DNA of 64,000 bases, taken from the NCBI RefSeq assembly GCF_034424525.1, contig NZ_CP139979.1, positions 3,745,001 to 3,809,000 on the forward strand, read 5' to 3'. Under the pieces are notes generated by a model. That model was not told the origin of the DNA, ran no database searches, and saw nothing but the letters and a program-made list of their open reading frames with translations. This DNA is from Sphingobium yanoikuyae (lineage in GTDB: Bacteria; Pseudomonadota; Alphaproteobacteria; Sphingomonadales; Sphingomonadaceae). Made by a program: the position numbers and the translations under genes. Positions 9,080-19,675 of the stretch are shown here, one piece after another (position 1 is the stretch's first letter; every line of letters starts with the position of its first letter).

Positions 9080-9853
9080 TCAGGGCTGCGCGACCGGCGC
9101 GGCTGCCGCCGCATTTTCGGGCAGACCGCCCAGCTGCGTCACCAGTTTCGTATAGGCGTCGAGATAGGCGAGCACGATCACCTGACCGATCTCGGTATTC
9201 TGATAGCCGCCGCCGCCTGCACCGGCAAAACCGCCCCACCAGCTCGACCCGCCGCTCGCGTTGAAGCTCAGGTCCGACTTGCGGGCATAGCCTTCGGTCA
9301 ACGCCTCTTCCTCGGTGGTGCGGGCATTGACGACCGAAAGGGTGACATTGGCCTCGCTCTTCTTGACGTTGATGCCACCGGCGATCCGGCCCCAGGTGCT
9401 GCCACCCATGAAGCCGCCGAGCACGCCGCCCAGCGAATTGCCGCCGCTGTTGCGGTTGGAGGAGACGATATCCGGCTCCAGGAAATAATCCGCCGCCTTC
9501 ACCTGGCCACGGCCCAGATTGCTGTTCGCCTGCAATTCGCCATTGTCAGCCATGGCGCGTTCCATATTGCGGCTCGCCATCGACCGGCCTCGATTGACGA
9601 GGCCGAAGCAGCCCGACTGCTGCACGAAGATCTTCAGGATCGCCTCGGGGCTGCCCAGATTGAGTTCGCGCCACCACTGATTGTCGGGCTCGACGATTGC
9701 GACGGTGCCAAGGCGGCGGGTGCAGCGCGGGATTTCCGCCTGCTTTCGCGACTGTTCCTGACGGGCCGACGAACCCTTTTCGGCAGCCATCGCCATCGGC
9801 GCAGCCGAACCAAGGCAGACCGCAGCCGCAGTCAGCATCTTCAATACACGCAT
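9080..9853 (-). CDS. CsgG-family outer-membrane/secreted protein
   Basis: 257 residues from ATG 9853, giving a clear signal peptide (MRVLKMLTAAAVCLGSAAPMAMA); an upstream start would place 24 polar residues before it. The mature part matches the curli assembly/CsgG superfamily: LGTVAIVEPDNQWWRELNLGSPEAILKIFVQQSGCFGLVNRG, 'ADYFLEPDI', a Gly-rich insertion and 'TYGRISGG...VTLSVVNARTTEE'. No lipobox Cys follows the signal, unlike E. coli CsgG, and no other curli gene is nearby. It is a stand-alone member of unknown client. Confidence 0.8.
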   Translation of the reverse strand: MRVLKMLTAAAVCLGSAAPMAMAAEKGSSARQEQSRKQAEIPRCTRRLGTVAIVEPDNQWWRELNLGSPEAILKIFVQQSGCFGLVNRGRSMASRNMERAMADNGELQANSNLGRGQVKAADYFLEPDIVSSNRNSGGNSLGGVLGGFMGGSTWGRIAGGINVKKSEANVTLSVVNARTTEEEALTEGYARKSDLSFNASGGSSWWGGFAGAGGGGYQNTEIGQVIVLAYLDAYTKLVTQLGGLPENAAAAAPVAQP

Positions 9854-10048
9854 TTTCAAAAACCCCGTTTCCTGTCTGGTCGAGAGAAATTGGTGCGCCC
9901 CGGATATTTTTCCGGAACGTAACACAGGCGCAAGGGGCTTCCAAGCAAAGGGGGTTAATGACGATGCTTGTCATCGCACGGCAATTTCGCATGCCGTGCA
10001 CAGCGTGATCCTGCTGACAGCGCCCGCAACTGCTGCTATCGGGCGCCG

Positions 10049-11854
<1,806 letters not shown>

Positions 11855-11865
11855 GCATCATCCAT

Positions 11866-11895
11866 CGGGGTGGAGGCCATCGGGCTTCCACCCCG
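11866..11895 (+). terminator. Hairpin after lepA
   Basis: Nine-base-pair perfect stem (CGGGGTGGA with TCCACCCCG) and a 12-base loop, 12 bases past the lepA stop. The following tract (ATTTG) is only weakly U-rich. It probably limits lepA transcription towards the convergent SRPBCC gene. Confidence 0.6.
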
Positions 11896-11926
11896 ATTTG
11901 CTATTGCCTGCCGGCGCAGTCGCGCT

Positions 11927-12406
11927 TCAGCCCTTGCTGTCGGCCGACCGCTTATACCCGTCGAGCTGCTCCACCAGCACCTTGTCGACGATCGGCGCAA
12001 TCGGCGCCAGGCCACGGCGCATATAACCGCCCACCGAATAGGTCAGCGTCACCCGGCTACCGCCCGGCGCGGGCGCGATGGCGAAGTCCAGCACGCCGGT
12101 CACCGCTTCGCTCTGGAGCGGCCCCAGAGCCCCGCTCAGCCGCAATCGCTGGCCCGGCGCGGCATAGATGACCCGCGCATGTTCGATACTGCCAAAGGCC
12201 CCCTTTCCGTTCTTGTCAGGAAGGGTCTCGCAGAAGCAGCCTCCGGCCTTCGCCGCCAGCACCATGTTGCGCGCATCGCCGCTATACGTATGTGCGCTGT
12301 TCCACCAGCGCCCCGGCTCTGCCAGCAGAGCATAGGCCGCGTCGGGCGCCATAGCCACGTCCACGCTCGCCTGCACGACAAAGCCGGCATCGCTGCTGGC
12401 AACCAC
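11927..12406 (-). CDS. SRPBCC/START-like ligand-binding protein, signal peptide apparently disrupted
   Basis: 159 residues from GTG 12406. The fold has the SRPBCC pattern: FVVQASVDVAMAPDAAYALLAEPGRWWNSAHTYSGDARNM, 'CFCETL', 'IEHARVIYAAPGQRLRLSGALGPLQSEAVTG' and 'GSRVTLTYSVGGYMRRG'. Relatives I recall carry a Sec signal peptide ahead of the conserved part. Here the frame upstream of the GTG reads QALAAAPGQGG directly after a TGA, which looks like the tail of a signal peptide, while an ATG with a strong GGGGAGGGG site lies in another frame at about 12465. It is the last gene of the adk transcript, or a decaying gene. Confidence 0.7.
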   Translation of the reverse strand: MVASSDAGFVVQASVDVAMAPDAAYALLAEPGRWWNSAHTYSGDARNMVLAAKAGGCFCETLPDKNGKGAFGSIEHARVIYAAPGQRLRLSGALGPLQSEAVTGVLDFAIAPAPGGSRVTLTYSVGGYMRRGLAPIAPIVDKVLVEQLDGYKRSADSKG

Positions 12407-12474
12407 CCCACCCTGTCCGGGCGCGGCCGCCAGCGCCTGTCAGTATCGATCTGATTGGATAGGCCATGTCCCCT

Positions 12475-12501
12475 CCCCGCCTTGTCGTCGGGGAGGGAGA
12501 A
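12475..12501 (-). terminator. Hairpin after adk
   Basis: Nine-base-pair stem (CCCTCCCCG with CGGGGAGGG) just after the adk stop codon on the minus strand. There is no U-run. It may stabilise the 3' end of the long ribosomal transcript or partly terminate it before the SRPBCC gene. Confidence 0.5.
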
Positions 12502-12505
12502 TAGC

Positions 12506-13162
12506 TCAGGCCGGAACGCCGTCCAAGATGGCGACGATCGCGCCGCTGACATCGTTCATGTCGGCCATGCCGTCGACGCGGCTGACGATGCCGCGCGCTT
12601 CGTAGATCGGCAGGATCGGTGCGGTCTTGGCGCGATACTCGGCCATGCGGGTACGCACGGTTTCCTCATTGTCGTCGGGACGACGCTTGAACTCATGCCC
12701 GCCGCACTTGTCGCACGTACCCTCGACCTTGGGCTGCTTGAAGACATCATGATAGCCTTCGCCGCAGGTCGCGCAGGTGAAGCGACCGGTAATGCGCTCG
12801 ACCAGCGCATCCTCGTCCACTTCCAGCTCGATCACATGATCGAGCGTGCGGCCGCGATCGGCCAGGATGGTGTCGAGCGAATGGGCCTGGGCCTCGGTCC
12901 GCGGATAGCCGTCGAAGATCACGCCGGTATCGGCCGCCAGCGCATCAAGCGCTTCGCCGATGATGCCCGAGACGACCTCGTCCGGCACCAGCGAACCCGA
13001 TTCCATCAGCGCCTTGGCCTGAAGGCCGACCGGAGTCCCCGCCTTCACCGCAGCCCGCAGCATGTCGCCGGTCGACAGCTGAACCATGCCACGGCTGTCG
13101 ACGAGCCGCGTGGCCTGGGTGCCCTTGCCGGCACCCGGAGGACCAAGCAGAATGATATTCAT
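12506..13162 (-). CDS. adk: Adenylate kinase with zinc-type LID
   Basis: Converts ATP + AMP to 2 ADP in the cytoplasm. 218 residues from ATG 13162 (MNIILLGPPGAGKGTQ); the ATG nine bases upstream sits too close to the GGGGAG site. The P-loop GPPGAGKGTQ, the AMP-binding TGDMLRAAV and the FDGYPRTEAQA motif are present. The LID carries two Cys pairs (CATCGEGYH...CDKCG), the zinc-binding form typical of many alphaproteobacteria and Gram-positives, unlike E. coli. Directly downstream of secY, as in the standard spc operon end. Confidence 0.97.
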   Translation of the reverse strand: MNIILLGPPGAGKGTQATRLVDSRGMVQLSTGDMLRAAVKAGTPVGLQAKALMESGSLVPDEVVSGIIGEALDALAADTGVIFDGYPRTEAQAHSLDTILADRGRTLDHVIELEVDEDALVERITGRFTCATCGEGYHDVFKQPKVEGTCDKCGGHEFKRRPDDNEETVRTRMAEYRAKTAPILPIYEARGIVSRVDGMADMNDVSGAIVAILDGVPA

Positions 13163-13208
13163 TGCGCGCATTCTCCCCTTGTACTTGCGCTTGCCTGTCT
13201 GCGCCCCC

Positions 13209-14555
13209 TTAGCGCAGACGGCCCTTCAGCTTCGCCTTCTTGATCAGATCCCCATATTGATGGGCAAGCAGATGGCTCTGGATCTGGGTCACGGTATCGA
13301 CCGTAACATTGACGACGATCAGCAGGCTAGTCCCACCAAGGTAGAAGGGAATTCCCGCCCGGGCGATGGCAAATTCCGGCACCAGACAGATGAAGGCCAG
13401 GTAGGCGGCGCCGATCACGGTGATCCGGGTCAGGACATAATCGAGATAATTCTCGGTATTCTTGCCCGGACGGATGCCCGGAATGAAGCCGCCATTGCGC
13501 TTCAGATTGTCGGCCGTCTCTTCCGGATTGAACACCACGGCGGTGTAGAAGAAGCAGAAGAAGACGATCCCCAGCCCATAAAGGCCCATGTAGAAGGGGC
13601 TGCCGTGCGACAGATACTGGTTGATCGTCAGCACGATGCTGCTCCAGCGGCTGTCATCGTCCGCCTTCACGCCCATGAACTGCGAGATGGTCAGCGGCAG
13701 CAGCAGCAGCGAGCTGGCGAAGATCGGCGGGATCACGCCCGCGGTGTTGACCTTCAGCGGCAGGTGGCTGCGATCGGCCTGCATCAGGCCCTGGCGCGTC
13801 TGGCGCTTGGGATACTGGATCAGCACCCGGCGCTGCGCCCGTTCCATGAAGCAGATGAAGGCAATCAGACCAAAGCCCAGCACGACGACCAGGAAGATGA
13901 CCAGGCCCGAGATCGAGCCTTCGCTGCCCGACTTGAACAGGTTGCTCAGCGTCACCGGCAGCTGCGCGACGATACCGGCCATGATGATCAGGCTGGTGCC
14001 GTTGCCGATACCGCGCGAAGTGATCTGCTCACCCAGCCACAGCAGGAACATGGTGCCGCCGATCAGCGAGATGATCGCCGAGACGACGAACAGCATGCCG
14101 GGGTCCACGACCACGCCCTGCGCCTGCCAGTTGGCGGCGGCGGCATAGCCCTGCACGGCGGTCAGGCCGACGGTGCCATAGCGAGTATACTGGTTCAGCT
14201 TCTTGCGGCCGCTCTCGCCTTCCTTCTTGATCGCCGCGAGCTGCGGCGAGAGGGAGGCGGCCAACTGCACCACGATCGACGCGGTGATATAGGGCATGAT
14301 GCCGAGCGTGATGAGGCTCGCGCGCGACAATGCACCACCCGAGAAGGTGTTGAAGATGTCGAGGATGCCACCGGCCGACTTCTGCGACCAGGCCGCGAGC
14401 GCGGTGGGATCGATACCCGGCAGCGGCACGAAGCTGAGGAAGCGGAAGACGATCAGCGCGCCGAGGGTAAACCACAGGCGCTTCTTGAGGTCGGTCGCCT
14501 GGCTGAACTTCGCGAGGCTGAGATTGGATGCGAGCTGGTCGGCTCTCGATGCCAT
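13209..14555 (-). CDS. secY: Sec translocon channel protein SecY
   Basis: Central pore of the SecYEG protein-export channel in the inner membrane. 448 residues with ten hydrophobic helices. The start MASRADQLASNLSLAKFSQATDLKKRLWFTLG leads into TM1, followed by the plug region (PGIDPTAL). The loop 'GERKKLNQYTRYGTV'-like region and the cytoplasmic 'RAQRRVLIQYPKRQ' ribosome/SecA-binding loop are recognisable. It is encoded between rplO and adk in the usual order. A 195-base gap with hairpins separates it from rplO. Confidence 0.97.
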   Translation of the reverse strand: MASRADQLASNLSLAKFSQATDLKKRLWFTLGALIVFRFLSFVPLPGIDPTALAAWSQKSAGGILDIFNTFSGGALSRASLITLGIMPYITASIVVQLAASLSPQLAAIKKEGESGRKKLNQYTRYGTVGLTAVQGYAAAANWQAQGVVVDPGMLFVVSAIISLIGGTMFLLWLGEQITSRGIGNGTSLIIMAGIVAQLPVTLSNLFKSGSEGSISGLVIFLVVVLGFGLIAFICFMERAQRRVLIQYPKRQTRQGLMQADRSHLPLKVNTAGVIPPIFASSLLLLPLTISQFMGVKADDDSRWSSIVLTINQYLSHGSPFYMGLYGLGIVFFCFFYTAVVFNPEETADNLKRNGGFIPGIRPGKNTENYLDYVLTRITVIGAAYLAFICLVPEFAIARAGIPFYLGGTSLLIVVNVTVDTVTQIQSHLLAHQYGDLIKKAKLKGRLR

Positions 14556-14750
14556 TGTGGCTGCCCTTCAAATCATTCTTGCCGGAGCCGTCGGGCTCCG
14601 TGGCGGAATCGCTACCCCCTTAGCGGGGCGGGAAGACCATGTCGAACGGGAGTTGCCGCCGTTGCGACGAACATATGCTCCCCCCGATACACATAGCCCC
14701 GCCAACCCATATCGGGCAGCGGGGCCGTGCTTGCAAGTCTCGGGCGAGAC
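14556..14750 (-). promoter_or_regulatory. Long secY leader with inverted repeats
   Basis: 195 non-coding bases between rplO and secY. The left end contains AAGTCTCG...CGAGACTT spanning the rplO stop (14735-14752). A second inverted repeat near 14584-14600 (GGAGCCCGACGGCTCC on the minus strand) lies 30 bases before secY. Neither is followed by a U-run. Possible RNA processing or translational control of secY, inferred from structure only. Confidence 0.35.
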
Positions 14751-15281
14751 TTAGGCCTTGGCGGCCTTCTTGGCGGCAAGGGCGGTGCCCTTCTTCGCCT
14801 TGGCCTTCTCGGCTGCCGGGACGACTTCGATCACGTCCAGCTTGCCACCGGCCTTGGCGACCGCTTCGACGGCGCTCTTCGAGGCACCGGCGACGAGGAA
14901 GCTGACCTTGGCGGTCAGTTCGCCCTTGGCGAGAACCCGGACGCCATCCTTGCCACCACGGGCCAGGTTGGCTGCCTTCAGCGCAGCATGGTCGATGACG
15001 GCAGCGGCGTCCAGCTTGCCGGCATCGATCGCGGCCTGCACTTCACCCAGGTTCACGATCGCATAATCGTTGGCGAAGATGTTGTTGAAGCCGCGCTTAG
15101 GGATGCGCATGTGGAGCGGCATCTGGCCACCCTCGAAGCCGTTGATGCTGACGCCCGAGCGTGCCTTGGCACCCTTCTGGCCGCGACCGGCGGTCTTGCC
15201 CTTGCCCGAGCCGATACCGCGGCCGACGCGCATACGACCCTTGCGGGCACCGGCATTGTCGTTGATTTCGTTCAGTTTCAT
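14751..15281 (-). CDS. rplO: 50S ribosomal protein L15
   Basis: Large-subunit protein. 176 residues from ATG 15281 ([22 protein letters not shown]). The diagnostic [20 protein letters not shown] and [17 protein letters not shown] motifs are present, with an Ala/Lys-rich C-terminal tail ([18 protein letters not shown]) slightly longer than in E. coli. It is preceded by an intra-operon terminator-like hairpin set (15312-15392), so it may be expressed separately from rpmD. Confidence 0.97.
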   Translation of the reverse strand: MKLNEINDNAGARKGRMRVGRGIGSGKGKTAGRGQKGAKARSGVSINGFEGGQMPLHMRIPKRGFNNIFANDYAIVNLGEVQAAIDAGKLDAAAVIDHAALKAANLARGGKDGVRVLAKGELTAKVSFLVAGASKSAVEAVAKAGGKLDVIEVVPAAEKAKAKKGTALAAKKAAKA

Positions 15282-15311
15282 GTTCGCACTCGCTTTCGCT
15301 TTTGTCGCGCT

Positions 15312-15356
15312 GATCCCGTGCGGGATCATCTAAAGGAAGCGCCCGTTAGCGCTTCC
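15312..15356 (-). promoter_or_regulatory. Tandem hairpins in the rplO leader
   Basis: Two further inverted repeats lie between the intra-operon terminator and rplO. The first is GGAAGCGC with GCGCTTCC (15335-15356, six-base loop). The second is GATCCCG with CGGGATC (around 15312-15328). With the terminator upstream they give three consecutive stable stems in a 136-base leader. A post-termination re-entry, processing or L15-feedback element is an inference. Confidence 0.45.
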
Positions 15357-15359
15357 GCT

Positions 15360-15392
15360 AAAAAAACGAAAGAGGGGTTCCCCCCTCTTTCG
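15360..15392 (-). terminator. Strong intrinsic terminator between rpmD and rplO
   Basis: On the minus strand, an 11-base-pair perfect stem (CGAAAGAGGGG with CCCCTCTTTCG) has a GGAA loop and is followed by seven consecutive U. This is a canonical Rho-independent terminator located inside the spc operon, 25 bases past the rpmD stop. Confidence 0.85.
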
Positions 15393-15417
15393 CTTCATTT
15401 CGTCGGATCGAAAGGGC

Positions 15418-15597
15418 TTAGCCTTCGACCACTTCCACCATGTGGGGGAGCTTCTTGATCGCACCGCGGACTTCCGCCGTGTCTTGCAGCTCGACCACGC
15501 GGTGCATCTTGCCAAGGCCCAGGCCGATCAGAATCTTCTTCTGGCTTTCGGGGCGACGGATCGGCGAACCGATCTGCTTGATCTTGATCTTCGCCAT
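15418..15597 (-). CDS. rpmD: 50S ribosomal protein L30
   Basis: Large-subunit protein of 59 residues. It starts [20 protein letters not shown] at ATG 15597 and ends [11 protein letters not shown]. The whole protein aligns to the L30 pattern, including '[20 protein letters not shown]'. It lies five bases downstream of rpsE in the standard spc order. Confidence 0.97.
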   Translation of the reverse strand: MAKIKIKQIGSPIRRPESQKKILIGLGLGKMHRVVELQDTAEVRGAIKKLPHMVEVVEG

Positions 15598-15602
15598 GTC
15601 AG

Positions 15603-16313
15603 TTACTCCGCAATCGCTTCGGCATCAGCCTGCGCGACTTCGGCCGAGGCACCACCGCGACGCAGAAGGTCAGCGACCTTCTTACCACGACGCTGCGCCA
15701 CCGACTTGGGGCTGGTCTGCTCGCCCAGCGCCGCGAAGGTCGCACGGATCATGTTGTAGGGGTTCGAGGTGCCGTTCGACTTGGTCACGACGTCAGCGAC
15801 GCCGAGGCTTTCGAACACGGCGCGCATCGGACCGCCGGCGATGATGCCGGTACCGGCCGGAGCCGAACGGACAGTCACCTTGCCAGCACCGAAGTGGCCG
15901 AGGCCGTCATGGTGCAGGGTGCGGCCTTCCTTCAGCGGAACGCGAACCATGGCCTTCTTGGCCGAAGCGGTCGCCTTGCTGATGGCTTCAGGCACTTCGC
16001 GCGCCTTGCCATGACCGAAACCGGCGCGGCCCTTGCCGTCGCCGACGACGACCAGAGCAGCGAAACCGAAGCGCTTACCGCCCTTGACGGTCTTCGAGAC
16101 GCGGTTGATGTGAACCAGCTTCTCGATCAGCTCTTCGCCCTGTTCCTCGTCACGGTTGCCGCCACGGCGGTCGTCGCGACGGCCACGGCCGCCACGCTCG
16201 CCACGGTTGCGGTCACCGCCACGGCCACGGCCACGGCCGGGACCACGACCTTCGGTCTGAGCCTCGGCACCCTCGACGGGCGCGACGACTTCGTTGGTGT
16301 TTTCGTCAGCCAT
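15603..16313 (-). CDS. rpsE: 30S ribosomal protein S5 with Arg/Gly-rich N-terminal extension
   Basis: Small-subunit protein involved in decoding fidelity and mRNA helicase activity at the entry channel. 236 residues, about 70 more than E. coli S5. Residues 1-60 are an acidic start followed by a run of RG, GR, RR and DR repeats. The S5 core begins at [45 protein letters not shown]. The start is kept at [10 protein letters not shown] because the spacing to rplR (two bases) is tight. The extension is probably disordered and may contact rRNA or mRNA. Confidence 0.96.
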   Translation of the reverse strand: MADENTNEVVAPVEGAEAQTEGRGPGRGRGRGGDRNRGERGGRGRRDDRRGGNRDEEQGEELIEKLVHINRVSKTVKGGKRFGFAALVVVGDGKGRAGFGHGKAREVPEAISKATASAKKAMVRVPLKEGRTLHHDGLGHFGAGKVTVRSAPAGTGIIAGGPMRAVFESLGVADVVTKSNGTSNPYNMIRATFAALGEQTSPKSVAQRRGKKVADLLRRGGASAEVAQADAEAIAE

Positions 16314-16315
16314 GA

Positions 16316-16681
16316 TCAGAACTCCAGCCCGCCTTCACGGGCGGCATCGGCCAGCGCCTTGACGCGGCCATGGAACAGGAAGCCACCGCGGTCGAACACG
16401 ACCTTGGTGACGCCGGCCGCCGTAGCAGCGGCAGCGACGCGCTTGCCGACATCGGCAGCGGCTTCGGAAGAGGCGCCGGTCTTGCCCAGAGCCTTCGAGC
16501 CAACATCCTTGTCCAGGGTCGAAGCGGCGGCGACGGTGGTACCGGCGACGTCGTCGATGATCTGGGCGTAGATGTGACGGCCCGAACGATGGACGCTGAG
16601 GCGCGGGCGGGTGCCCGAAACAGCCTTGAGCGCGGTGCGAACGCGGCGACGACGCCGCGCGAAGAGGGAAAGCTTAGCCAT
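16316..16681 (-). CDS. rplR: 50S ribosomal protein L18
   Basis: 5S rRNA-binding large-subunit protein, 121 residues. [44 protein letters not shown] is the conserved N-terminal half; [19 protein letters not shown] is the C-terminal signature. Adjacent to rplF (one-base gap) and rpsE (two-base gap). Confidence 0.97.
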   Translation of the reverse strand: MAKLSLFARRRRRVRTALKAVSGTRPRLSVHRSGRHIYAQIIDDVAGTTVAAASTLDKDVGSKALGKTGASSEAAADVGKRVAAAATAAGVTKVVFDRGGFLFHGRVKALADAAREGGLEF

Positions 16682-16682
16682 C

Positions 16683-17216
16683 TTACTTCTTCTTCCCTTC
16701 CTTGCGGAAGATGAATTCGCCGGCGTACTTGATACCCTTGCCCTTATAGGGTTCGGGCTTGCGCCAGCGGCGGATCTCGGCGGCGACCTGGCCTACCTGC
16801 TGCTTGTCGATGCCGCTGATCTCGACCGTGGTGTTATCCGGGGTCTTGATCTCGATGCCTTCCGGGATCTCGAAATCGACGTCGTGGCTGTAGCCGAGCT
16901 GCAACTTCAGGGTCTTGCCCTGCGAGTTCGCACGGTAGCCGACACCGGTGATCAGCAGCTTCTTCGAGAAGCCCTGGGTCACGCCGGTGATCAGGTTCTG
17001 GATCAGGGTACGCTGCATGCCCCAGAAAGCGCGCGCGCGCTTGCCGTTGTTGGCGGGCTTTACAGCGATGCTGCCTTCTTCGACGGTGTAGGTCACTTCG
17101 TCGGCCAGCGGCATGGCGAGGGTGCCCTTGGGCCCCTTCACCGACAGCTGACCGTCAGCGATCGACGCGGTCACGCCCGCAGGCACGGTGACCGGCTTCT
17201 TGCCAGTGCGGCTCAT
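16683..17216 (-). CDS. rplF: 50S ribosomal protein L6
   Basis: Large-subunit protein near the GTPase-associated centre, 177 residues. [31 protein letters not shown] opens the first L6 repeat. The terminal [24 protein letters not shown] is the conserved rRNA-binding end. Its ATG overlaps the rpsH stop by one base, implying translational coupling. Confidence 0.97.
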   Translation of the reverse strand: MSRTGKKPVTVPAGVTASIADGQLSVKGPKGTLAMPLADEVTYTVEEGSIAVKPANNGKRARAFWGMQRTLIQNLITGVTQGFSKKLLITGVGYRANSQGKTLKLQLGYSHDVDFEIPEGIEIKTPDNTTVEISGIDKQQVGQVAAEIRRWRKPEPYKGKGIKYAGEFIFRKEGKKK

Positions 17217-17611
17217 CAGAACACCTCCGCCAGCACTTCGCCGCCGACATTCTGTTCACGCGCTTCGGCGTCGGACAGAACGCCCTTGGGCGTCGAGACA
17301 ATGGTGATGCCCAGGCCGTTGCGGATCACCGGCAGTTCCTTGGAACCGGAATAGACGCGGCGACCAGGCTTGGACACGCGGGCAACATGCTTGATCGCAG
17401 GCTGGCCCTCGAAATACTTCAGCTCGATGCGCAGGCCGGGGTGATTGCCGAGGGTTTCCTCGGAATAACCACGGATATAGCCTTCGCGCTGCAGCACGTC
17501 GAGCACGCGGGCACGGAGCTTGCTGGCGGGGGACACAACGCTGTCCTTCTTCGCCTGCTGCCCGTTACGGATGCGGGTGAGCATATCACCCAGGGGATCG
17601 GTCAATGCCAT
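17216..17611 (-). CDS. rpsH: 30S ribosomal protein S8
   Basis: Primary 16S rRNA-binding protein, 131 residues: [25 protein letters not shown] ... [41 protein letters not shown]. In E. coli S8 is the translational repressor of the spc operon. Whether its target site exists here (it would lie near rplE) was not resolved by eye. Confidence 0.97.
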   Translation of the reverse strand: MALTDPLGDMLTRIRNGQQAKKDSVVSPASKLRARVLDVLQREGYIRGYSEETLGNHPGLRIELKYFEGQPAIKHVARVSKPGRRVYSGSKELPVIRNGLGITIVSTPKGVLSDAEAREQNVGGEVLAEVF

Positions 17612-17623
17612 CTCAAATGATCC

Positions 17624-17929
17624 TTACCAGCTCGACTTGGTGACGCCGGGGATCAGGCCCTTGTTGGCCAGATCACGCAGCTGCACGCGGCAGAGACGGA
17701 ATTTGCGGTAGTAAGCGCGCGGGCGGCCCGTCAGTTCGCAGCGGTTGCGAATGCGGGTCGGGTTGCCGTTGCGGGGGACTTCCGCCATCTTCAGACGCGC
17801 AATCAGACGCTCGGTGTCGTCGAGAGCGGTATCGGCTGCGATCGCCTTGAGCTTCGCATAGCGGCCGGCATACTTCTTCACCAGCTTCTTGCGGCGCTCG
17901 TTCTTGTTGATCGAACTCAGTTTCGCCAT
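17624..17929 (-). CDS. rpsN: 30S ribosomal protein S14
   Basis: 101-residue, zinc-free (C-minus) long form of S14: [30 protein letters not shown] ... [41 protein letters not shown]. Only single Cys residues remain at the positions of the CxxC pairs, so no zinc ribbon. Located between rplE and rpsH as expected. Confidence 0.97.
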   Translation of the reverse strand: MAKLSSINKNERRKKLVKKYAGRYAKLKAIAADTALDDTERLIARLKMAEVPRNGNPTRIRNRCELTGRPRAYYRKFRLCRVQLRDLANKGLIPGVTKSSW

Positions 17930-17979
17930 GACTTAAGTTCTCTTCCTTAGCTTAAGCGTTGGGAGAGAAGCGGGGCCTG

Positions 17980-18552
17980 TTAGGCCGCCTGCTTCTCTTC
18001 AATCGGGAAGGGGAAGCCGAAGAGGCGCAGCAGTTCGCGCGCTTCGTCGTCAGTCTTCGCCGTGGTGGTCACGATGATGTCCATGCCACGCACCTTGTCG
18101 ATGCGGTCATAGTTGATCTCGGGGAAGATGATCTGCTCCTTGATGCCGAAGGCATAGTTGCCACGGCCGTCGAAGCTCTTCGGGTTGAGACCACGGAAGT
18201 CGCGCACGCGCGGCAGGGCAATGTTGATCAGGCGATCAAGGAATTCATACATGCGCTCGCGGCGCAGCGTGACCTTGGCACCGATCGGCATGCCTTCACG
18301 CAGCTTGAACTGCGCGATCGACTTCTTCGCCTTGGTGATGACCGGCTTCTGGCCGGCGATCAGTTCCATTTCCTCGGCGGCCGAAGTGACCTTCTTCTTG
18401 TCCTGCGTGGCTTCACCGACGCCCATGTTGAGCGTGATCTTCTCGATCTTCGGGATTTCCATCACATTCTTGTAGCCGAACTTCTCGACCATCGCCTTCA
18501 CGATGGCGTCGTCGTAGATCGACTTCGAGCGCGGAATATACTTGTCGGCCAT
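17980..18552 (-). CDS. rplE: 50S ribosomal protein L5
   Basis: 5S rRNA-binding protein of the central protuberance, 190 residues: [44 protein letters not shown] ... [64 protein letters not shown]. Its start overlaps the rplX stop by one base. Confidence 0.97.
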   Translation of the reverse strand: MADKYIPRSKSIYDDAIVKAMVEKFGYKNVMEIPKIEKITLNMGVGEATQDKKKVTSAAEEMELIAGQKPVITKAKKSIAQFKLREGMPIGAKVTLRRERMYEFLDRLINIALPRVRDFRGLNPKSFDGRGNYAFGIKEQIIFPEINYDRIDKVRGMDIIVTTTAKTDDEARELLRLFGFPFPIEEKQAA

Positions 18553-18863
18553 TACAGCACCTCACCGGACTTGACGGCGACGCGGACCTTCTTGCCGTCG
18601 CGGTCCTCGAAACGGACGCGGGTCGGCTTGCCATCCTTGTCGGCGACAGCGACGTTCGAAATGTGCATCGGGGCCGGCTTGCGGTCGATGCCACCCTGCG
18701 GGTTCGACTGGTCGGGCTTGCGATGCTTCGCATGCACGTTGATGCCTTCGACCAGGACCTTGTCGTCCTTGGGCATCACCTGGAGGACGGCGCCGGTACG
18801 GCCCTTGTCCTTGCCAGCCAGGACGACGACCTTGTCGCCCTTCTTGATCTTAGCAGCGCTCAT
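18552..18863 (-). CDS. rplX: 50S ribosomal protein L24
   Basis: Assembly-initiator protein of the large subunit, 103 residues. The KOW motif [46 protein letters not shown] is clear near the N-terminus. It overlaps rplN and rplE by one base on either side, so the rplN-rplX-rplE set is translationally coupled. Confidence 0.97.
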   Translation of the reverse strand: MSAAKIKKGDKVVVLAGKDKGRTGAVLQVMPKDDKVLVEGINVHAKHRKPDQSNPQGGIDRKPAPMHISNVAVADKDGKPTRVRFEDRDGKKVRVAVKSGEVL

Positions 18864-19231
18864 TACAGCACCTCGGGAGCGAGCGAGATGATCTTCATGT
18901 GCTTCTTGGCGCGCAGTTCGCGAACGACCGGGCCAAAGATACGGGTGCCGATCGGCTCCTCGTTCTTGTTGATAAGCACAGCGGCATTGCCGTCGAAGCG
19001 AATCACGCTGCCATCAGCGCGACGCACGTCCTTGGCGGTGCGCACGATGACGGCGCGATGCACGTCACCCTTCTTCACCTTACCGCGCGGAGCAGCTTCC
19101 TTGACGGAGACGACAATGATGTCGCCCACGCCGGCGAAACGCCGCTTCGAGCCGCCCAGCACCTTGATGCACTGGACGCGCTTGGCGCCGCTGTTGTCCG
19201 CGACGTCAAGATTGGATTGCATCTGGATCAT
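18863..19231 (-). CDS. rplN: 50S ribosomal protein L14
   Basis: 122-residue protein at the subunit interface: [46 protein letters not shown] ... [63 protein letters not shown] precedes the start at spacing suited to translation. It is preceded by an unusually long 168-base leader. Confidence 0.97.
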   Translation of the reverse strand: MIQMQSNLDVADNSGAKRVQCIKVLGGSKRRFAGVGDIIVVSVKEAAPRGKVKKGDVHRAVIVRTAKDVRRADGSVIRFDGNAAVLINKNEEPIGTRIFGPVVRELRAKKHMKIISLAPEVL

Positions 19232-19399
19232 GGATCCGGTTCCTTCTTATTTGGCCTACCGGGACTATCCCGGCGGTTCCGAATTTCGTGAGTCGACCCG
19301 GTGAATCGAAATGCACGAAGCGCGGGCCTGTACCTCCTCCCGAAGGAAAAGGCCAGCCCCGCGTCCGAACTTTTTCGACTCTAGAGTCGGTGACTGCCC
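19232..19399 (-). promoter_or_regulatory. Long non-coding leader between rpsQ and rplN
   Basis: 168 bases with no gene, at the S10/spc junction. On the minus strand it contains the palindrome GACTCTAGAGTC followed by AAAAA, a GC-rich imperfect stem around 19330-19360, and a CCGGGATAGTCCCGG repeat (about 19259-19273) just before the rplN ribosome-binding site. A promoter for the spc block or a feedback site is plausible; no clear -35/-10 pair was seen. Confidence 0.4.
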
Positions 19400-19663
19400 T
19401 TAGGCCGCCGATTCCGGCGACTTGTGGGTGTCCACACGCTCGATGACCTTCCAGGTCTTGAGCTTGGAAATCGGAGCGGTCTCTTCGATACGGACCGTTT
19501 CGCCTTCCTTGTAGACATTGCCCTCGTCATGGGCATGGTACTTCTTCGACCGGCGGATGATCTTGCCGTAGAGCGCATGCTTAACCTTGCGCTCCACGCG
19601 AACCACCACCGTCTTGTCGGTCTTGTCGGAAACCACCGTTCCCGTCAGCACGCGCTTGGGCAT
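19400..19663 (-). CDS. rpsQ: 30S ribosomal protein S17
   Basis: 87-residue primary 16S-binding protein: [77 protein letters not shown]. The signature KKYHAHDE and the OB-fold strands are intact. It is 12 bases after rpmC. Confidence 0.97.
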   Translation of the reverse strand: MPKRVLTGTVVSDKTDKTVVVRVERKVKHALYGKIIRRSKKYHAHDEGNVYKEGETVRIEETAPISKLKTWKVIERVDTHKSPESAA

Positions 19664-19675
19664 CGTGTGTTTCCT

